From the NCBI GenBank assembly GCA_963761755.1, contig CAVXIC010000006.1, forward strand, positions 186,001-250,000: a DNA stretch of 64,000 nt, written 5' to 3'. The position numbers and the translations under genes are program-made. The stretch comes from CAJXVA01 sp963761755 (GTDB lineage: Bacteria; Myxococcota_A; Polyangia; Nannocystales; Nannocystaceae). Below, piece by piece: positions 24,599-37,806 of this stretch (positions are counted from its first letter, which is position 1; the number at the start of each line of letters is the position of its first letter). Under the pieces are notes generated by a model. That model worked only from the letters and a program-made list of their open reading frames with translations. It was not told the origin of the DNA and did no database searches.

Positions 24599-25711
24599 AT
24601 GGTCCGGCCCGTAGCCCTCGAAGTCGCAGTCCCCTCCGAGGACCTCAGCTACCCCGTCCGCGTCGGTGACGGCATGCTCGAACGGGTGGGGGAGACCCTG
24701 CGCCGCGTGTGTCCGCGCGCCAAGCGGGTCGCGCTGGTCTCCGATGAGAACGTCATGCCCTTGTACGGGCCTCCGGTTCAGGCGTCGCTGGAGCCCGAAG
24801 GCCTCGAGGTCTCCCTGCACGTGATCCCCGCGGGCGAGCACAGCAAGACGCCCGCCCGCATGCTGGAGATGGTCTCTGCGCTGCTCGCCGCCGGTCTGGG
24901 TCGCTCGGACGTCGTGCTCGCGCTGGGCGGCGGCGTGGTCGGCGATCTGGCTGGCCTGGTCGCGTCGGTCTTCATGCGGGGCATCGACATCGTGCAGTGC
25001 CCGACCTCCCTGCTCGCACAAGTCGACGCGTCGGTCGGGGGCAAGGTCGCCGTCGACCTGCCCGAGGGCAAGAATCTGCTGGGTGCGTTCGCGTTTCCGC
25101 GGGCGGTCGTCATCGACCCCTCGGTCCTGCAAACGCTGCCCGACGAGGAGCTCGGCTGCGGCTTGGCCGAGATGCTCAAGCACGGGGCGCTCTTCGACCC
25201 CGAGCACTTCGCGGGCCTCGTGGCGCAGGCCGGGCCCATCTACCGCCGCGACGAGGGCGTGCTGGGTCCGCTCGTCGCGACCTCCGTCGCGCTCAAGGCG
25301 GCGTGCGTGATCCGGGACCCCCTCGAGCGGTCCGACGCCGGCAAGGGCCGGGCCCTGCTCAATCTGGGCCACACGGTCGGCCATGCCCTGGAGGCCGCGG
25401 AGGGATTTGCGCTCAAGCACGGTCAGGCTGTGGGGCTGGGGTTGCTCGCCACCGCGCGCCTGTCCGCCCGGCGCGGCGTGGCCAGCCCCGATCTCGAACA
25501 AGACATCCGCGCAGCGCTGCAGGCCCTGCGGCTGCCCACCGACCTCGACGCTCGCCTCCGGGCCTCGCAGCGGCCCGCCATCCTCGCCGCGATGGCGCGC
25601 GACAAGAAGCGAGGCGCCCATCGCAAGCTCACCTACATTGGACTCGCGCGACTGGGCGAGCCGGCGGTGTTCTCCCTGACCCCCGAGGAAATCCTCGACC
25701 TGCTGGTCTGA
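24599..25711 (+). CDS. aroB: 3-dehydroquinate synthase
   Basis: 370 residues. NAD- and zinc-dependent second step of the shikimate pathway. Motifs: GGGVVGDLAGLVASVFMRG, SVGGKVAVDLPEGKNLLGAF, EMLKHG and the zinc-site NLGHTVGHALE. ATG 24599 is preferred over TTG 24584, which overlaps the aroK stop; GAAGAG lies 7 nt upstream. With aroK and the later aroQ, three shikimate steps are coded within 4 kb. Confidence 0.95.
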   Translation: MVRPVALEVAVPSEDLSYPVRVGDGMLERVGETLRRVCPRAKRVALVSDENVMPLYGPPVQASLEPEGLEVSLHVIPAGEHSKTPARMLEMVSALLAAGLGRSDVVLALGGGVVGDLAGLVASVFMRGIDIVQCPTSLLAQVDASVGGKVAVDLPEGKNLLGAFAFPRAVVIDPSVLQTLPDEELGCGLAEMLKHGALFDPEHFAGLVAQAGPIYRRDEGVLGPLVATSVALKAACVIRDPLERSDAGKGRALLNLGHTVGHALEAAEGFALKHGQAVGLGLLATARLSARRGVASPDLEQDIRAALQALRLPTDLDARLRASQRPAILAAMARDKKRGAHRKLTYIGLARLGEPAVFSLTPEEILDLLV

Positions 25712-25725
25712 GCTGCGGCGTTTCT

Positions 25726-25755
25726 TTGGAGGGGGGGCAGGGGGCTTGCTACGCT
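25726..25755 (+). promoter_or_regulatory. Candidate promoter of the lipoprotein gene at 25792
   Basis: TTGGAG, 18-nt spacer, TACGCT, about 36 nt before the ATG. Confidence 0.35.
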
Positions 25756-25791
25756 GACACGCACGCTGCCCGCTGGCGGTGCCGTGGTGTC

Positions 25792-26703
25792 ATGAACGTT
25801 CTCAAGCTCACTTCCGCCGCCGTCGCTCTGGCCTCGCTCGCCCTGGGGGGATCGTGCGCGGACCAAGAGGAGTCGATCATCATCGCGGGCGCGCCGGCAT
25901 GGCAGGGCTCGTGTTCGGTCAGCGTCCCAGCCTCGGTCTTCCTCGCGCAGGGGCTGCTCGACGTACGTTTCGAGACCGGCTACATGCTGCCGCTGGAGAT
26001 TCAAAACCAGCTGATCGGGCAGATGGGCGACTCGGTCAACAGCGGCATCGACAACTCCGAGCTCCAGCTCGTCGGGGTCGACGTGACGCTGACCAGCCAG
26101 CAGCGGCCGCAGCTCCTCGACGCGCTCCCCGAGGACTTCGTCGACTTCAGCCCGCCGATTCCGACCAACTCGCTCTCCGGGGGCGGGTCCTTGGGCTTCT
26201 TGGTCAACGTCATTCCCGACGCGACCACGACCGAGATCGCGCGAGATCGGGTCGAAAGAGCAACGCAGGCGGGCGTGGACGCGCAGGAAGACCTGCGCCT
26301 GGAGGTCGAGAATCCGACCGAGGCCGAGCTCGAGTCGGCGCGGCTCTCGGCCGAGGTCGGCGTGTTGAGCCAGCGGGAGACCATCGTCGCCACCGTCGTC
26401 GTGCGGGCTCGCCGAACGGGCAACGCGGTCGGCACCGTCGGCGAGATCGAAGCGCGGGAGTTCAAGTTCCCCATCGAGGTCTGCCACGGCTGCACGATCA
26501 CCTGTGCCACCTGCGAGTACGAGGTCGACTCCGACGCCGACGGCGAGGCCGATGACACCATCAGCGGCGTGTGCCCGCCGGGATCGGTGCCCCCCGAGCC
26601 CACCGAACGGGTGTTCATCAACAACTTCACGGGGATCGCGTTGGGCTGCCCGACCGCGCAGGACGACACCTTCGTCCCGGCCACGCCCGACTGTGCCCCC
26701 TGA
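25792..26703 (+). CDS. Lipoprotein of unknown function with Cys-rich C-terminus
   Basis: 303 residues. Lipoprotein signal (SLALGGSC) followed by a mature N-terminus. The body (about 40-235) shows alternating hydrophobic residues and a helical stretch (ATQAGVDAQEDLRLEVENP). A Cys-rich segment near 235-245 (CHGCTITCATCEY) plus four other cysteines suggests disulphides or a small metal site. Then an Asp-rich DSDADGEADD resembles a calcium-binding loop. No family recognised. It sits between the aro and acc genes but probably has its own promoter. Confidence 0.75.
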   Translation: MNVLKLTSAAVALASLALGGSCADQEESIIIAGAPAWQGSCSVSVPASVFLAQGLLDVRFETGYMLPLEIQNQLIGQMGDSVNSGIDNSELQLVGVDVTLTSQQRPQLLDALPEDFVDFSPPIPTNSLSGGGSLGFLVNVIPDATTTEIARDRVERATQAGVDAQEDLRLEVENPTEAELESARLSAEVGVLSQRETIVATVVVRARRTGNAVGTVGEIEAREFKFPIEVCHGCTITCATCEYEVDSDADGEADDTISGVCPPGSVPPEPTERVFINNFTGIALGCPTAQDDTFVPATPDCAP

Positions 26704-26709
26704 GTGTCC

Positions 26710-26738
26710 TTGACCCTGCGTGTGCGTTGGGCGAACCT
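26710..26738 (+). promoter_or_regulatory. Candidate promoter of the Roadblock gene
   Basis: TTGACC, 17-nt spacer, GAACCT; leader about 30 nt. Confidence 0.35.
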
Positions 26739-26773
26739 CTCTGAGGCGCCGCCCGGGCGCCCCACGGACCGCA

Positions 26774-27133
26774 ATGCTCAACGAATCGCTCGAAAAGATC
26801 GTCCAGAACACCCCCGGTGCCGCCGGTGCCATTCTGATGGGATTCGACGGGATCGCGGTCATGCAGTACGTCGACCCCAAGTACGCCGACGTCGACATCG
26901 AGTCGACCGCGATGGAGTTCTCGTTCCGCTACGTCGAGCTTCGGCAAGCGGCCAAGTCGCTGCAGATGGGCGACGTCACCGACATCACCGTCAAGGCTGA
27001 GAACCGGGCCGTGGTCTGCCGGGTGCTGACAGAGGAGTACTTCGTCGCGATCGTCCTCGTCGACAGCGCCCACATCGGCAAGGGCCGCTGGATGCTGCGC
27101 TCCACCTCCCCCGAGCTGCAGTCCGAACTCTAG
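26774..27133 (+). CDS. Roadblock/LC7-domain protein
   Basis: 119 residues, a single Roadblock/LC7 domain: LNESLEKIVQNTPGAAGAIL, MGFDGIAVMQY and VLTEEYFVAIVLVD. Members dimerise and often act as partners or activators of small Ras-like GTPases (MglB in myxobacterial motility), but no GTPase gene is in this window. The ATG at 26774 begins the domain directly. Lies upstream of aroQ; a role in polarity is only a family-based guess. Confidence 0.85.
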   Translation: MLNESLEKIVQNTPGAAGAILMGFDGIAVMQYVDPKYADVDIESTAMEFSFRYVELRQAAKSLQMGDVTDITVKAENRAVVCRVLTEEYFVAIVLVDSAHIGKGRWMLRSTSPELQSEL

Positions 27134-27149
27134 ACCTCAGGCCGTGGAC

Positions 27150-27155
27150 TACACT
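27150..27155 (+). promoter_or_regulatory. -10-like TACACT, 7 nt before the aroQ ATG
   Basis: TACACT then GCGGGCG and ATG; no SD. Suggests a leaderless transcript for aroQ and the genes that follow. Confidence 0.5.
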
Positions 27156-27162
27156 GCGGGCG

Positions 27163-27609
27163 ATGGCCGCCCGCGTCACCGTCATTCACGGTCCCAACCT
27201 CAACCTGCTCGGAACGCGCGAGCCCGAGGTCTACGGCTCCACCACGCTCGAGCAGCTCGACGCGCGGCTGGCCGAGGTTGCCGGCCGGCACGGCGCCCAG
27301 GTCGAGTGCCACCAGCGCAACTCCGAGGGCGCGATCATCGACCTGATCCACGCGGCGCAGGCGGGGATCGTGATCAACCCCGGCGGCTACACGCACACCT
27401 CGGTGGCGATCGCCGACGCGCTCCGGGCGGTACCGGCTCCCGCGATCGAGGTCCATCTGTCCAATATCTACGCGCGGGAGCCGTTTCGGCAGGTTTCCCT
27501 CACCGCCGCGGCGTGTGCGGGGGTGGTCATGGGACTGGGCGTGAACTCATATCTCTTGGCGCTTGAAGCGGTTCTGGAAATGTTAGGGTCCGGCGCCGAG
27601 AGGTCCTAG
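27163..27609 (+). CDS. aroQ: 3-dehydroquinate dehydratase, type II
   Basis: 148 residues, family norm. Third shikimate step. GPNLNLLGTREPEVYGS, catalytic Tyr loop region, NPGGYTHTSVAI and EVHLSNIYAREPFR are all present. The ATG is 7 nt from a TACACT box. Followed 31 nt later by accB; efp, often found between aroQ and accB in related bacteria, is absent here. Confidence 0.95.
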   Translation: MAARVTVIHGPNLNLLGTREPEVYGSTTLEQLDARLAEVAGRHGAQVECHQRNSEGAIIDLIHAAQAGIVINPGGYTHTSVAIADALRAVPAPAIEVHLSNIYAREPFRQVSLTAAACAGVVMGLGVNSYLLALEAVLEMLGSGAERS

Positions 27610-27640
27610 ACCGACCCCGACCCGAATCTCGCGAGCCACC

Positions 27641-28126
27641 ATGCCCAACGAGACCGACTCCAAGCTTCCCGACCTCAGCTACATCCGCGAGCTGGCGAGC
27701 ATCTTTCAAGACCACGAACTCGATGAGCTCGAGATCGAGACCGGCGAGACGCGCATGCTGCTTCGTCGTGGCGACATGCCGGTGCCGGCACAGGCTCCTC
27801 AGCTCGCCGCGCCCGCAGCAGCGGCTGCGCCCATGGTCCAAGCCGCGCCCGCGCCCGCCGCATCCCCGACGCCCCAAGAGGTTCCCGGGGACTACATCAC
27901 CTCGCCCTTCGTCGGCACGTTCTACGGCTCGCCCCGTCCGGACGCGCCCTCCTTCGTCGAAGTGGGCAGCAAGGTGCAGCCGGGCAGCACGGTGTGCATC
28001 GTCGAGGCGATGAAGCTGTTCAACGAGATCGAGGCCGACTTCGCCTGCACCATCGAAGAAGTCCTCGTCGAGGCCGGGCAGCCCGTCGAGTACGGCGCCA
28101 AGCTCTTCCGGGTGACCAAGCAGTGA
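27641..28126 (+). CDS. accB: Biotin carboxyl carrier protein of acetyl-CoA carboxylase
   Basis: 161 residues. N-terminal helical part (SYIRELASIFQDHELDELEI), an Ala/Pro-rich hinge (about 48-82), then the biotinyl domain with VEAMKLFNEIEAD; Lys125 is the biotin site. It carries the carboxyl group for malonyl-CoA synthesis. The stop overlaps the accC start (GTGA). Confidence 0.96.
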   Translation: MPNETDSKLPDLSYIRELASIFQDHELDELEIETGETRMLLRRGDMPVPAQAPQLAAPAAAAAPMVQAAPAPAASPTPQEVPGDYITSPFVGTFYGSPRPDAPSFVEVGSKVQPGSTVCIVEAMKLFNEIEADFACTIEEVLVEAGQPVEYGAKLFRVTKQ

Positions 28127-29499
28127 CCCAGCCCATTCGCAAGGTCCTCATCGCGAACCGCGGCGAGATCGCGCTTCGCGTGATTCGTGCGTGTCGCGAG
28201 CTGGGCATTCGCACGGTCGCCGTGCACTCGACCGTGGACGCCGAGGCGCTCCACACCCGGTTTGCGGACGAAGCGGTTTGCATCGGGCCGGGGCCATCGC
28301 CGGCGAGCTACCTGCACATCCCCAACCTCATCGCCGCGGCCGAGCTCTCCGGGGCAGACGCGGTGCATCCGGGCTACGGGTTCTTGGCCGAGCGCGCCGA
28401 CTTCGCGCAAATGTGCATCAAGTGCGGCCTGAACTTCATCGGGCCGCTGCCCGAGCACATGTCGCTGATGGGCGACAAGGTCGCGGCCCGCACCAGGATG
28501 CAAGAAGCGGGGGTCCCCGTCCTCAAGGGCACCGGCGTCCTGCAGTCCGGCGCAGAGGCGGTCGAAGCGGCACAGGCGATCGGGTTTCCGGTGATCGTCA
28601 AGGCCTCCGCCGGCGGCGGAGGCCGTGGCATGAAGATCGTGCACGACCCGGCCGTGCTCGCGCAGACCGTCGAGACCGCGCAGTCGGAGGCTCAAGCCGC
28701 GTTCGGCTGCGGCGATGTGTACCTCGAGCGATACGTACAAAGCCCGCGGCACATTGAAGTGCAGGTGATCGCCGATCACCACGGCAACGTCGTCGATCTG
28801 CTCGAACGAGAGTGCTCGGTGCAGCGCCGGCACCAAAAGATCATCGAAGAAGCGCCTTCATCCTGCGTTCCGCAGGCGGTGCGGGTCGCGATGCGCGAGG
28901 CAGCGGTCACGGCCGCCAAGGTGATCGGGTACCGGTCCGTCGGTACGGTCGAGTTCCTGCTCGACGGCGACAAGTTCTACTTCATGGAGATGAACACCCG
29001 TATCCAGGTCGAGCACTGCGTGACCGAGATGATCACGGGCGTGGACCTGCTGCGAGAGCAGATTCGCATCGCCACCGGAGAGCCGCTGGGTCCGCTCGAC
29101 CGCGAGCACACCGCCGATGGCCACGCAATCGAGTGTCGAATCAACGCCGAAGACCCGGTGACCTTCGCGCCTCAGCCAGGTACGATCACCGCGTTGCACT
29201 TCCCCGGTGGATACGGCGTTCGCGTCGATAGTCACGTGTACCAGGGCTACACGGTCTCTCCGCACTACGACTCGATGATCGGCAAGCTCATCGTGCACGC
29301 ACCCACCCGTGAGCAGGCGCTCGCGAGGATGCGTGGCGCGCTCGACGAAACGATCGTGCGCGGCATCGGCACCAACCTGCCCCTGCATCGATGGATTCTC
29401 GATCAGGACGCCATCGTGCAGGGGGGCTATGACACTCACTTCCTCGCGCAGAATCTCGACGTGGACGCCGTTCGGGCGCTCGCTGCAGAGGAGAACTGA
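28123..29499 (+). CDS. accC: Biotin carboxylase subunit of acetyl-CoA carboxylase
   Basis: 458 residues. ATP-grasp carboxylase: VLIANRGEIALRVIRAC, HPGYGFLAE, the Gly-rich loop KASAGGGGRGMK, ERECSVQRRHQK and the active-site EMNTRIQVEH. The GTG start overlaps the accB stop. AccA/AccD are not in this window. Confidence 0.97.
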   Translation: MTQPIRKVLIANRGEIALRVIRACRELGIRTVAVHSTVDAEALHTRFADEAVCIGPGPSPASYLHIPNLIAAAELSGADAVHPGYGFLAERADFAQMCIKCGLNFIGPLPEHMSLMGDKVAARTRMQEAGVPVLKGTGVLQSGAEAVEAAQAIGFPVIVKASAGGGGRGMKIVHDPAVLAQTVETAQSEAQAAFGCGDVYLERYVQSPRHIEVQVIADHHGNVVDLLERECSVQRRHQKIIEEAPSSCVPQAVRVAMREAAVTAAKVIGYRSVGTVEFLLDGDKFYFMEMNTRIQVEHCVTEMITGVDLLREQIRIATGEPLGPLDREHTADGHAIECRINAEDPVTFAPQPGTITALHFPGGYGVRVDSHVYQGYTVSPHYDSMIGKLIVHAPTREQALARMRGALDETIVRGIGTNLPLHRWILDQDAIVQGGYDTHFLAQNLDVDAVRALAAEEN

Positions 29500-29513
29500 T
29501 CCAGGAGTCCGCC

Positions 29514-32639
<3,126 letters not shown>

Positions 32640-32648
32640 TGGCAGTTC

Positions 32649-33842
<1,194 letters not shown>

Positions 33843-33900
33843 ACCCGGGCTCCGGGGGTCCGAGCGGATCGCGCGCCCGAAAAACGCACGACGGGGGGCT

Positions 33901-33929
33901 TTGTCACGGGGCCTCGACTTTGTTATGCA
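33901..33929 (+). promoter_or_regulatory. Possible promoter of tig
   Basis: TTGTCA, 17-nt spacer, TATGCA, about 33 nt before the tig ATG. The -10 match is weak. Confidence 0.3.
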
Positions 33930-33962
33930 GCCGTCCTCTCGCGACCCGAGGTCCTAGAAATC

Positions 33963-35339
33963 ATGAAGAGCAGCATCGAGCGCATCAGTCCCGTCGAGTG
34001 TCGAGTGAAGGTGGAGATTCCGTGGACGGACGTCTCGGAACGACTCACCGACAAGATGCGCGACCTTCGTCGTCGCGCCCGCCTGCCCGGATTTCGGGCC
34101 GGCAAGGTCCCCCCTCACGTGCTCGAGAAGCGATTCGGCAAGGGCGTCCGCGAGGAACTCGCCGGCGAACTCGTTCAAGAGACCTTCCAGACCGCGGTCA
34201 CCGAGCACGAGACGCAGCCGCTGACGCAGCCGGTGGTCGAGGAGTCCTCGCTCGAGAAGGAGGAGCCCTTCCGCTACCAGGCGCGCTTCGAGGTTCGCCC
34301 AGACCTCGAGCCCAAGAACTACACCGGCGTCGCGGTTCGCCGCCGTCCCGCGGTCGTCGACCAAGCCAAGGCGGATGCCGAGCTCGAGTCGCGTCGTCAG
34401 AAGCTGACCGAGCTGCGTCCCCTTCCCGATGAGCCTGGACGCGAAGAGACCGCGGCCGGCGACGTCTGGACCGTCGACGTCGAGGGCACGTTGGGTGAGC
34501 AGCGCATCACTCGCAAGGACGTACGCGTCGACATCGGTGAGACCCAGGGCGAGTTCCTGCCCGGTCTGAGCGCCGCCCTCGAGGGCACCAAGCTCAGCGA
34601 AGTCGGCTCGATCAAGACGATCCGCTTCGTCCCGCCCGACGACCGCATTCGCCCCGAGCTTCGGGGTCAAGAGGCCAAGCTCGAGCTGGGCATGCGTGAG
34701 GTTCGGGTCAAGTACGTGCCCGAGCTCGACGACGAGTTCGCCAAGGACACCGGCGACGCCGAGACGCTCGACGAGCTGAAGACGAAGATCGCATCCGATC
34801 TCCAGCAGGCGGACGCCGACGAGGCCGAGCGCGAAGCTCGTCGTCGCCTCGTCGAGTCCGTCCTCGAAGCCAACGACTTCGAGCCCGCACCCTCGATGGT
34901 CGCCCGTGAGGTGTCGGCCCAGGTCGAGCAAACGAAGCGTCAGCTGGCCCAGCAGGGCATGCGCCTCGAGCACGTGGGCACCAACGAGCGGCAGCTCGCC
35001 GCGCGCATCCGGCCGCAGGCGCTGTTCAACGTCAAAGCCTTCCTTCTGCTCGACGCGATCGGCAAGACCGAGACGATCGAGGTCAGCGACGAGGACTTCG
35101 AGGCCGAGCTCGCCAAGATGGCCGAAGATTCGGGACAGAACATCGACCGCATGCGGGCTTCGATGGAGAAGAGCGGACAGCTGCTGATGCTCAGCGCGCA
35201 GATGCGCGAGGAACGAATCTTGGATTTCCTCATGAACAAGGCCGAAATCACCGAGGCTCCAGATCCGGAGCCCGAGGGCGGCGCCCAGGGTGAGGCGGAG
35301 CACGTTCACGACGAGAACTGCGACCACGACCACGACTGA
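33963..35339 (+). CDS. tig: Trigger factor with His/Asp/Cys-rich tail
   Basis: 458 residues. Ribosome-binding N-terminus with the signature LPGFRAGKVPPHVLEKRFG, a PPIase domain (about 155-240; GDVWTVDVEGTL, FLPGLSAALEGT) and the C-terminal arm helices. It is the first chaperone to meet nascent chains. The last 12 residues, HVHDENCDHDHD, form a potential metal-binding tail. Ahead of clpP and clpX in the standard tig-clpP-clpX order but followed by its own strong terminator. Confidence 0.95.
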   Translation: MKSSIERISPVECRVKVEIPWTDVSERLTDKMRDLRRRARLPGFRAGKVPPHVLEKRFGKGVREELAGELVQETFQTAVTEHETQPLTQPVVEESSLEKEEPFRYQARFEVRPDLEPKNYTGVAVRRRPAVVDQAKADAELESRRQKLTELRPLPDEPGREETAAGDVWTVDVEGTLGEQRITRKDVRVDIGETQGEFLPGLSAALEGTKLSEVGSIKTIRFVPPDDRIRPELRGQEAKLELGMREVRVKYVPELDDEFAKDTGDAETLDELKTKIASDLQQADADEAEREARRRLVESVLEANDFEPAPSMVAREVSAQVEQTKRQLAQQGMRLEHVGTNERQLAARIRPQALFNVKAFLLLDAIGKTETIEVSDEDFEAELAKMAEDSGQNIDRMRASMEKSGQLLMLSAQMREERILDFLMNKAEITEAPDPEPEGGAQGEAEHVHDENCDHDHD

Positions 35340-35724
35340 TGGACCCCCGATGACCTCGGCGTATCGCCGAGGAGAAAAGGACGCTCCACGCCCGGAGCGT
35401 CCTTTTTCGCGCGTACCGGTGGCCTGGGCCGCCAGGCCGGGGCGGCCTGCCTCAGGCGAGGACATGTGGCAATCTGGGCCGTGCGGTCCTCCATGTGGGC
35501 CGGGGGCCTGCCGAATTGGGCCACCTGTGGACCTCAAAACAGCCGTTCTGGCGCCGATGACGACACTTGCATCGTGAGGCCAGCCCGGCCACCATTGCTG
35601 CCAGACGACTTCGCGTCGTCAACCTGGGGGCTCCTGTCTCCGGGCCCTTGCGCCGCCCCGCTGGGCATCGCAAAGGAGACGCTGAAGCGTTCGCGCCGCG
35701 AACCTCCCAACTGACCCCGACCTC
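35340..35724. other. tig-clpP intergenic region
   Basis: Holds two tandem hairpins (35354-35372; 35379-35402), the second a terminator. The rest, about 310 bp, has no gene or clear promoter motif that I can support; it should hold the clpP promoter. Confidence 0.6.
35379..35407 (+). terminator. Rho-independent terminator after tig
   Basis: 9-bp perfect stem GGACGCTCC/GGAGCGTCC, loop ACGCCC, flanked by AAAA and TTTTT. A second perfect 8-bp hairpin (CCTCGGCG/CGCCGAGG) lies just upstream. Confidence 0.85.
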
Positions 35725-36393
35725 ATGGCCGACTTCAAACCGTTTGGTGACCCTTCGATGCTTCCCCCGCCCGTGGCGTGGGGTGGTGAGCCCAGCGCGA
35801 ACATCCCGTTCGTCATCGAGCAGACCGTCCGTGGTGAGCGCTCGTGGGACATCTACTCCCGACTGCTCAAGGACCGGATCATCCTGCTCGGTACGCCGAT
35901 CAACGACCAGGTCGCCAACTCGATCGTCTCGCAACTCCTGTACCTGGAGTCCGACGACCCGGACAAAGAGATTCGGCTCTACGTCAACAGCCCCGGCGGC
36001 GTCGTGACCGCCGGCTTGGCGATCTACGACACGATGCAGTTGATCCGGCCGAAGGTGGCGACCTACTGCATGGGGCAAGCCGCGTCCATGGCCGCGGTCA
36101 TCGTCGCCGCCGGCGCTCCGGGCAAGCGCTTGGCCCTGCCCAACGCGCGGATCATGATTCACCAGCCTCACGGCGGCTCCCAAGGGCAAGCCACCGACAT
36201 CGAGATTCAGGCGAAAGAGATCCTGCGCCTCAAGGCTCGGCTCAACGAGATTCTCGCCACCCACTGTGGGCGCGGGGTCGACGACATCTTGCGCGACACC
36301 GAACGGGACAAGTTCATGGACGCCGAAACCGCCAAGCGTTACGGTTTGGTCGACGAGGTCATCCAGAAGCGAACCGAAGAGGAGAACTCCTAA
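35725..36393 (+). CDS. clpP: ATP-dependent Clp protease proteolytic subunit
   Basis: 222 residues. Catalytic triad Ser121 (GQAASMAAV), His146 (MIHQP) and Asp195 (ERDKFMD), with the same spacing as classical ClpP. The N-terminus is about 25 residues longer than the mature form, typical of a propeptide. Tetradecameric serine protease working with ClpX, coded 48 nt downstream. Confidence 0.96.
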   Translation: MADFKPFGDPSMLPPPVAWGGEPSANIPFVIEQTVRGERSWDIYSRLLKDRIILLGTPINDQVANSIVSQLLYLESDDPDKEIRLYVNSPGGVVTAGLAIYDTMQLIRPKVATYCMGQAASMAAVIVAAGAPGKRLALPNARIMIHQPHGGSQGQATDIEIQAKEILRLKARLNEILATHCGRGVDDILRDTERDKFMDAETAKRYGLVDEVIQKRTEEENS

Positions 36394-36441
36394 TCCTCCG
36401 TTGATTGGGGGTTGGGAACTGGAAGGATCGAAGGACGGCAG

Positions 36442-37701
36442 ATGAGCACTTCGAAACGCGACAACGGCCACGGCAACCTGAGCTGCTCTTTTTGTGGGAA
36501 ATCCCAGAAGGAGGTGAAGAAGCTCATCGCAGGGCCATCGGTGTACATCTGCGACGAGTGCATCTCTTTGTGCAACGACATCCTCGCGGAGGAGGTCCAA
36601 AAGGAGGAGCGCCAGCAGGGGCAGGGCAAGGTGCCCAAGCCCAAGGAGATTCGCGAGATTCTCGACGACTACGTCGTCGGGCAGAACGCGGCCAAGAAGA
36701 TCATCTCCGTGGCGGTCTACAACCACTACAAGCGGATCAACGCCAAGAAGAAGGCCGACGAGGCCGAGCTTCAAAAGAGCAACATCTTGCTGATCGGGCC
36801 GACCGGCTCGGGCAAGACGCTCCTGGCGCAGACGCTGGCCCGTATACTCGACGTGCCGTTCGCGATCGCCGACGCCACCAGCCTCACCGAGGCCGGCTAC
36901 GTGGGGGAGGACGTGGAGAACATCATCGTCAGCCTGCTGCAGAACGCGGACCACGACGTCGAGCGAGCCCAACGCGGCATCATCTACGTCGACGAGATCG
37001 ACAAGATTGCCCGCAAGGGGGACAACCCCTCGATCACCCGCGACGTCTCTGGCGAGGGCGTGCAGCAAGCCCTGCTCAAGATCCTCGAGGGGACCGTGGC
37101 ATCGGTGCCGCCCAAGGGGGGGCGCAAGCACCCTCAGCAGGACTTCCTGCAGGTCGACACCACCAACATCCTGTTCATCTGCGGCGGTGCCTTCGCCGGC
37201 ATCGAGGACATCGTCGAGCACCGCGTCAGCGCCAAAAGCATGGGCTTCGGTGCCAAGGTCGAGTCCAAGAAGGAGCTGCGCAGCTGGGAGCTGATGCAGG
37301 AGGTCCAAAACGAAGACCTCCACAAGTTCGGGCTCATCCCGGAGTTCATCGGTCGTCTGCCGGTCGTCGCCCCGCTGCAGGAACTCGACGAGGACGCGCT
37401 CGTTCAGATCCTCACCGAGCCCAAGAACGCGCTGGTCAAGCAGTACGTTCGCCTGCTCGAGATGGACGGCGTCGAGCTCAAGTTCACCGACGACGCCCTG
37501 GTAGCCGTCGCAATCAAGGCCAAGAAGCAGCGCTCCGGCGCCCGCGGCCTGCGGTCGATTCTCGAGAAGGCGATGCTGGACGTCATGTACGACATCCCCA
37601 GCGTCGACAACATCGCCGAAGTCGTGGTCAGCAAGGAGTGCATCACCGAGGACAAGCGCCCCTCGGTCGTCTACACCCACGAGAAGAAGGAAGCCTCCTA
37701 G
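36442..37701 (+). CDS. clpX: ATP-dependent Clp protease ATP-binding subunit ClpX
   Basis: 419 residues. Zinc finger (Cys15, Cys18, Cys37, Cys40), Walker A GPTGSGKT, pore loop GYVGEDVE, Walker B IIYVDEIDKI, sensor 2 GARGLRS. Unfolds tagged substrates for ClpP. ATG 36442 has SD AAGGA; the frame upstream of it is not conserved in character. Confidence 0.97.
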   Translation: MSTSKRDNGHGNLSCSFCGKSQKEVKKLIAGPSVYICDECISLCNDILAEEVQKEERQQGQGKVPKPKEIREILDDYVVGQNAAKKIISVAVYNHYKRINAKKKADEAELQKSNILLIGPTGSGKTLLAQTLARILDVPFAIADATSLTEAGYVGEDVENIIVSLLQNADHDVERAQRGIIYVDEIDKIARKGDNPSITRDVSGEGVQQALLKILEGTVASVPPKGGRKHPQQDFLQVDTTNILFICGGAFAGIEDIVEHRVSAKSMGFGAKVESKKELRSWELMQEVQNEDLHKFGLIPEFIGRLPVVAPLQELDEDALVQILTEPKNALVKQYVRLLEMDGVELKFTDDALVAVAIKAKKQRSGARGLRSILEKAMLDVMYDIPSVDNIAEVVVSKECITEDKRPSVVYTHEKKEAS

Positions 37702-37728
37702 GCCGCTGTTCGGAGACCTTCACGCAGG

Positions 37729-37768
37729 AACGCCTCGCAGCCCTCGGGCCCGCGGGGCGTTTCTCGTT
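37729..37768 (+). terminator. Probable terminator after clpX
   Basis: 10-bp stem AACGCCTCGC/GCGGGGCGTT with one G-T pair, 13-nt loop, then TCTCGTT; the T-tract is weak. Convergent metalloprotease gene ends at 37807. Confidence 0.5.
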
Positions 37769-37806
37769 GGGGCGCCGGCCTTCCGCGCGCCCGCTGGGTT
37801 ACGCCA

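Noticed and set aside
35452..37680. 742-codon antisense frame over clpP-clpX
   Set aside because: Opposite strand codes for complete ClpP and ClpX.
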